In this document: positions 63,089 to 64,000 of the stretch, one piece after another
Layout: the number at the start of each line of letters is the position of its first letter
How positions within the stretch are numbered: the stretch's first letter is position 1
From: Caviibacter sp963550915
GTDB lineage: Bacteria > Fusobacteriota > Fusobacteriia > Fusobacteriales > Leptotrichiaceae
Assembly (NCBI GenBank): GCA_963550915.1
Contig: CAUVEB010000001.1
Location: 124,001 to 188,000, forward strand
Length of the DNA stretch: 64,000 nucleotides
Direction of reading: 5' to 3'
The notes under the pieces: generated by a model
Databases searched by the model: none
The model's input: the letters and a program-made list of their open reading frames with translations, nothing else
What the model was told of the DNA's origin: nothing
Position numbers and translations under genes: made by a program

Positions 63089-63862
63089 ATGTCATTTAAA
63101 TTGTGGTTAATATTAATAAAACAGAGTATAAAAGAAGTGATTGCATATAGAACAACAACATTTCTAATAGTATTTTTTGGATTTTTATTTTTTGGAATAG
63201 AGATGTTTTCAGGATTTGTTTATTTTGAATATACAGATAATATATTAGGTTGGTCTAAACTTGATTTTTTAAGTTTGATTATAACTGCAACAATAATACA
63301 ATATTTATATAGTTTTTTATTTATAAATTCACACGAAAGATTAGCAGATAAAATACTTGATGGGGATCTTGATTTTATATTTGTAAGACCTGTTAATTCA
63401 TTTTGGTTTTATTCATTATATAGACTTGACATACCAAGTATAATTAATGTATTTGTAGCAGTATTAATTCAAAGTTATATTTTTAGTTTTTATAAACTTT
63501 CATCTATAACAATATTAATGTATGTTATATTTGTGCTTTTAGGTGTATGGTTTTTATTTTTAATAAACCATTTAGTTATAATGGCATCATTTTGGTTTGA
63601 AAAAGCAGATAAATTAATTGGATTACCAGAATATTTAGAAGTTATGTCAAACAAGCCAAAAGGAATATATCCAAAGTGGATACAAATACTACTTGGAATA
63701 TTATTTCCAATTATAACAGCTATAAATATGCCAATTACAATTTTAAATAATACATTTAGTTTTAAGCTTATATTATGGTATATATTTTTTGAAATATTAT
63801 TAACTATTGTTGTTTATAAGGTTTGGTTTTTAGGAATTAAAAAATATTCATCAAGTAATTAA
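63089..63862 (+). CDS. ABC-2-type permease (second subunit, DUF990-like)
   Basis: About 257 aa from ATG 63089 (GGGGGCG upstream; an in-frame start at 63068 lies inside the previous gene). Six membrane segments, and ILDGDLDFIFVRPVNSFWFY matching the RPV motif of its partner. Together with the two preceding genes it forms a complete exporter with unknown cargo. Confidence 0.8.
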   Translation: MSFKLWLILIKQSIKEVIAYRTTTFLIVFFGFLFFGIEMFSGFVYFEYTDNILGWSKLDFLSLIITATIIQYLYSFLFINSHERLADKILDGDLDFIFVRPVNSFWFYSLYRLDIPSIINVFVAVLIQSYIFSFYKLSSITILMYVIFVLLGVWFLFLINHLVIMASFWFEKADKLIGLPEYLEVMSNKPKGIYPKWIQILLGILFPIITAINMPITILNNTFSFKLILWYIFFEILLTIVVYKVWFLGIKKYSSSN

Positions 63863-63900
63863 TATATAATAAAACATAAAAAATTAATTTTAAAAAAATA

Positions 63901-63930
63901 GTAGCTGTTTAATTAACAGCTACTTTTATT
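63901..63930. terminator. Terminator between the exporter and the convergent partial gene
   Basis: Stem GTAGCTGTT / AACAGCTAC (63901-63909 with 63915-63923), 5-nt loop, followed by TTTTATT. The convergent gene ends at 63929, so the hairpin serves both strands. Confidence 0.75.
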
Positions 63931-64000
63931 AATAAGGTCTAACTGCACCTCTATATGCTCTTTTATAAAATCCTTCTATTTCCGAAATAACAACTTTTTT
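63929..64000 (-). CDS. C-terminal end of an unidentified gene
   Basis: The minus strand is open from the window edge to a TAA at 63929-63931, giving 23 residues ending in RAYRGAVRPY. This is too short to identify. It is supported only by the convergent terminator and the uninterrupted frame. Confidence 0.4.
   Translation of the reverse strand, partial: KKVVISEIEGFYKRAYRGAVRPY

Noticed and set aside
1..64000. CRISPR arrays, insertion sequences, integrases or prophage
   Set aside because: No regularly spaced direct repeats, transposase or integrase motifs, or flanking target duplications were seen in reading through the window.

Overview
The window comes from a very AT-rich bacterium with a Gram-negative-type envelope: a secretin, a YadA-type outer-membrane anchor, an OmpA-type peptidoglycan-binding domain and RlpA are all encoded. 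The MurE ligase carries the DNPR motif usual for diaminopimelate-type stem peptides. AT content, gene repertoire and codon style suggest a fusobacterium of the Leptotrichia/Streptobacillus/Sneathia group. That assignment is inference from composition and gene families; no 16S gene is present. No insertion sequence, integrase, prophage or CRISPR array was seen. Most of the window is dense housekeeping sequence with two accessory-looking islands.

Layout. 1-7.8 kb: maltodextrin/alpha-glucan operon (malG end, malK/msmX, LacI regulator, malQ, a secreted lone CBM41 protein, a multi-CBM pullulanase). 7.9-9.0 kb: tatD-acpS. 9.0-15.9 kb, minus: MFS-mutS-alaS-ruvX. 16.0-20.8 kb, minus: a membrane protein, HMA protein, RNase H, miaB, rho. 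20.8-22.2 kb: infC-rpmI-rplT behind an attenuator leader, with infC starting at ATT. 22.2-28.0 kb: murE, an orphan PotD-like lipoprotein, panE, metNIQ. 28.1-31.0 kb: rpmG, tRNA-Trp, secE, nusG, rplK, rplA and a small unknown gene.

31.2-37.8 kb is a compact type IV pilus/type II secretion-like operon: major prepilin, peptidase-only prepilin peptidase, three minor pseudopilins, GspL/PilN-like and GspM/PilO-like proteins, a short secretin and a GspF-like platform. It has no assembly ATPase and ends with a YadA-anchor/OmpA fusion protein. 37.8-40.3 kb: GNAT acetyltransferase, tRNA-Arg, radC, a RicT-like protein lacking its cysteines, and trmN6.

40.4-49.7 kb is the most novel segment. Eight tightly packed genes encode a TssC-like contractile-sheath protein (713 aa), a candidate tube protein, a candidate baseplate-like protein, a membrane FHA protein, a zinc-ribbon FHA protein, a degenerate PP2C/membrane/TPR protein, a minimal kinase-like protein and a 745-aa protein of unknown function. 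No recognisable TssE/F/G/K, VgrG, ClpV or TssJLM is in the window. It looks like a divergent contractile system paired with a Ser/Thr-phosphorylation control module.

49.7-64.0 kb: rlpA, a three-domain AMP-ligase/ACP/acyltransferase, a Lys/Glu-rich membrane-anchored protein, tmRNA, a ClC transporter, nadV, manA, trpS, holA, a frameshifted cupin gene, a TruA-like gene whose KH-like tail is cut off at a T9 run, the HU gene, and an ABC-2 exporter with two permeases. A partial minus-strand gene runs off the right end.
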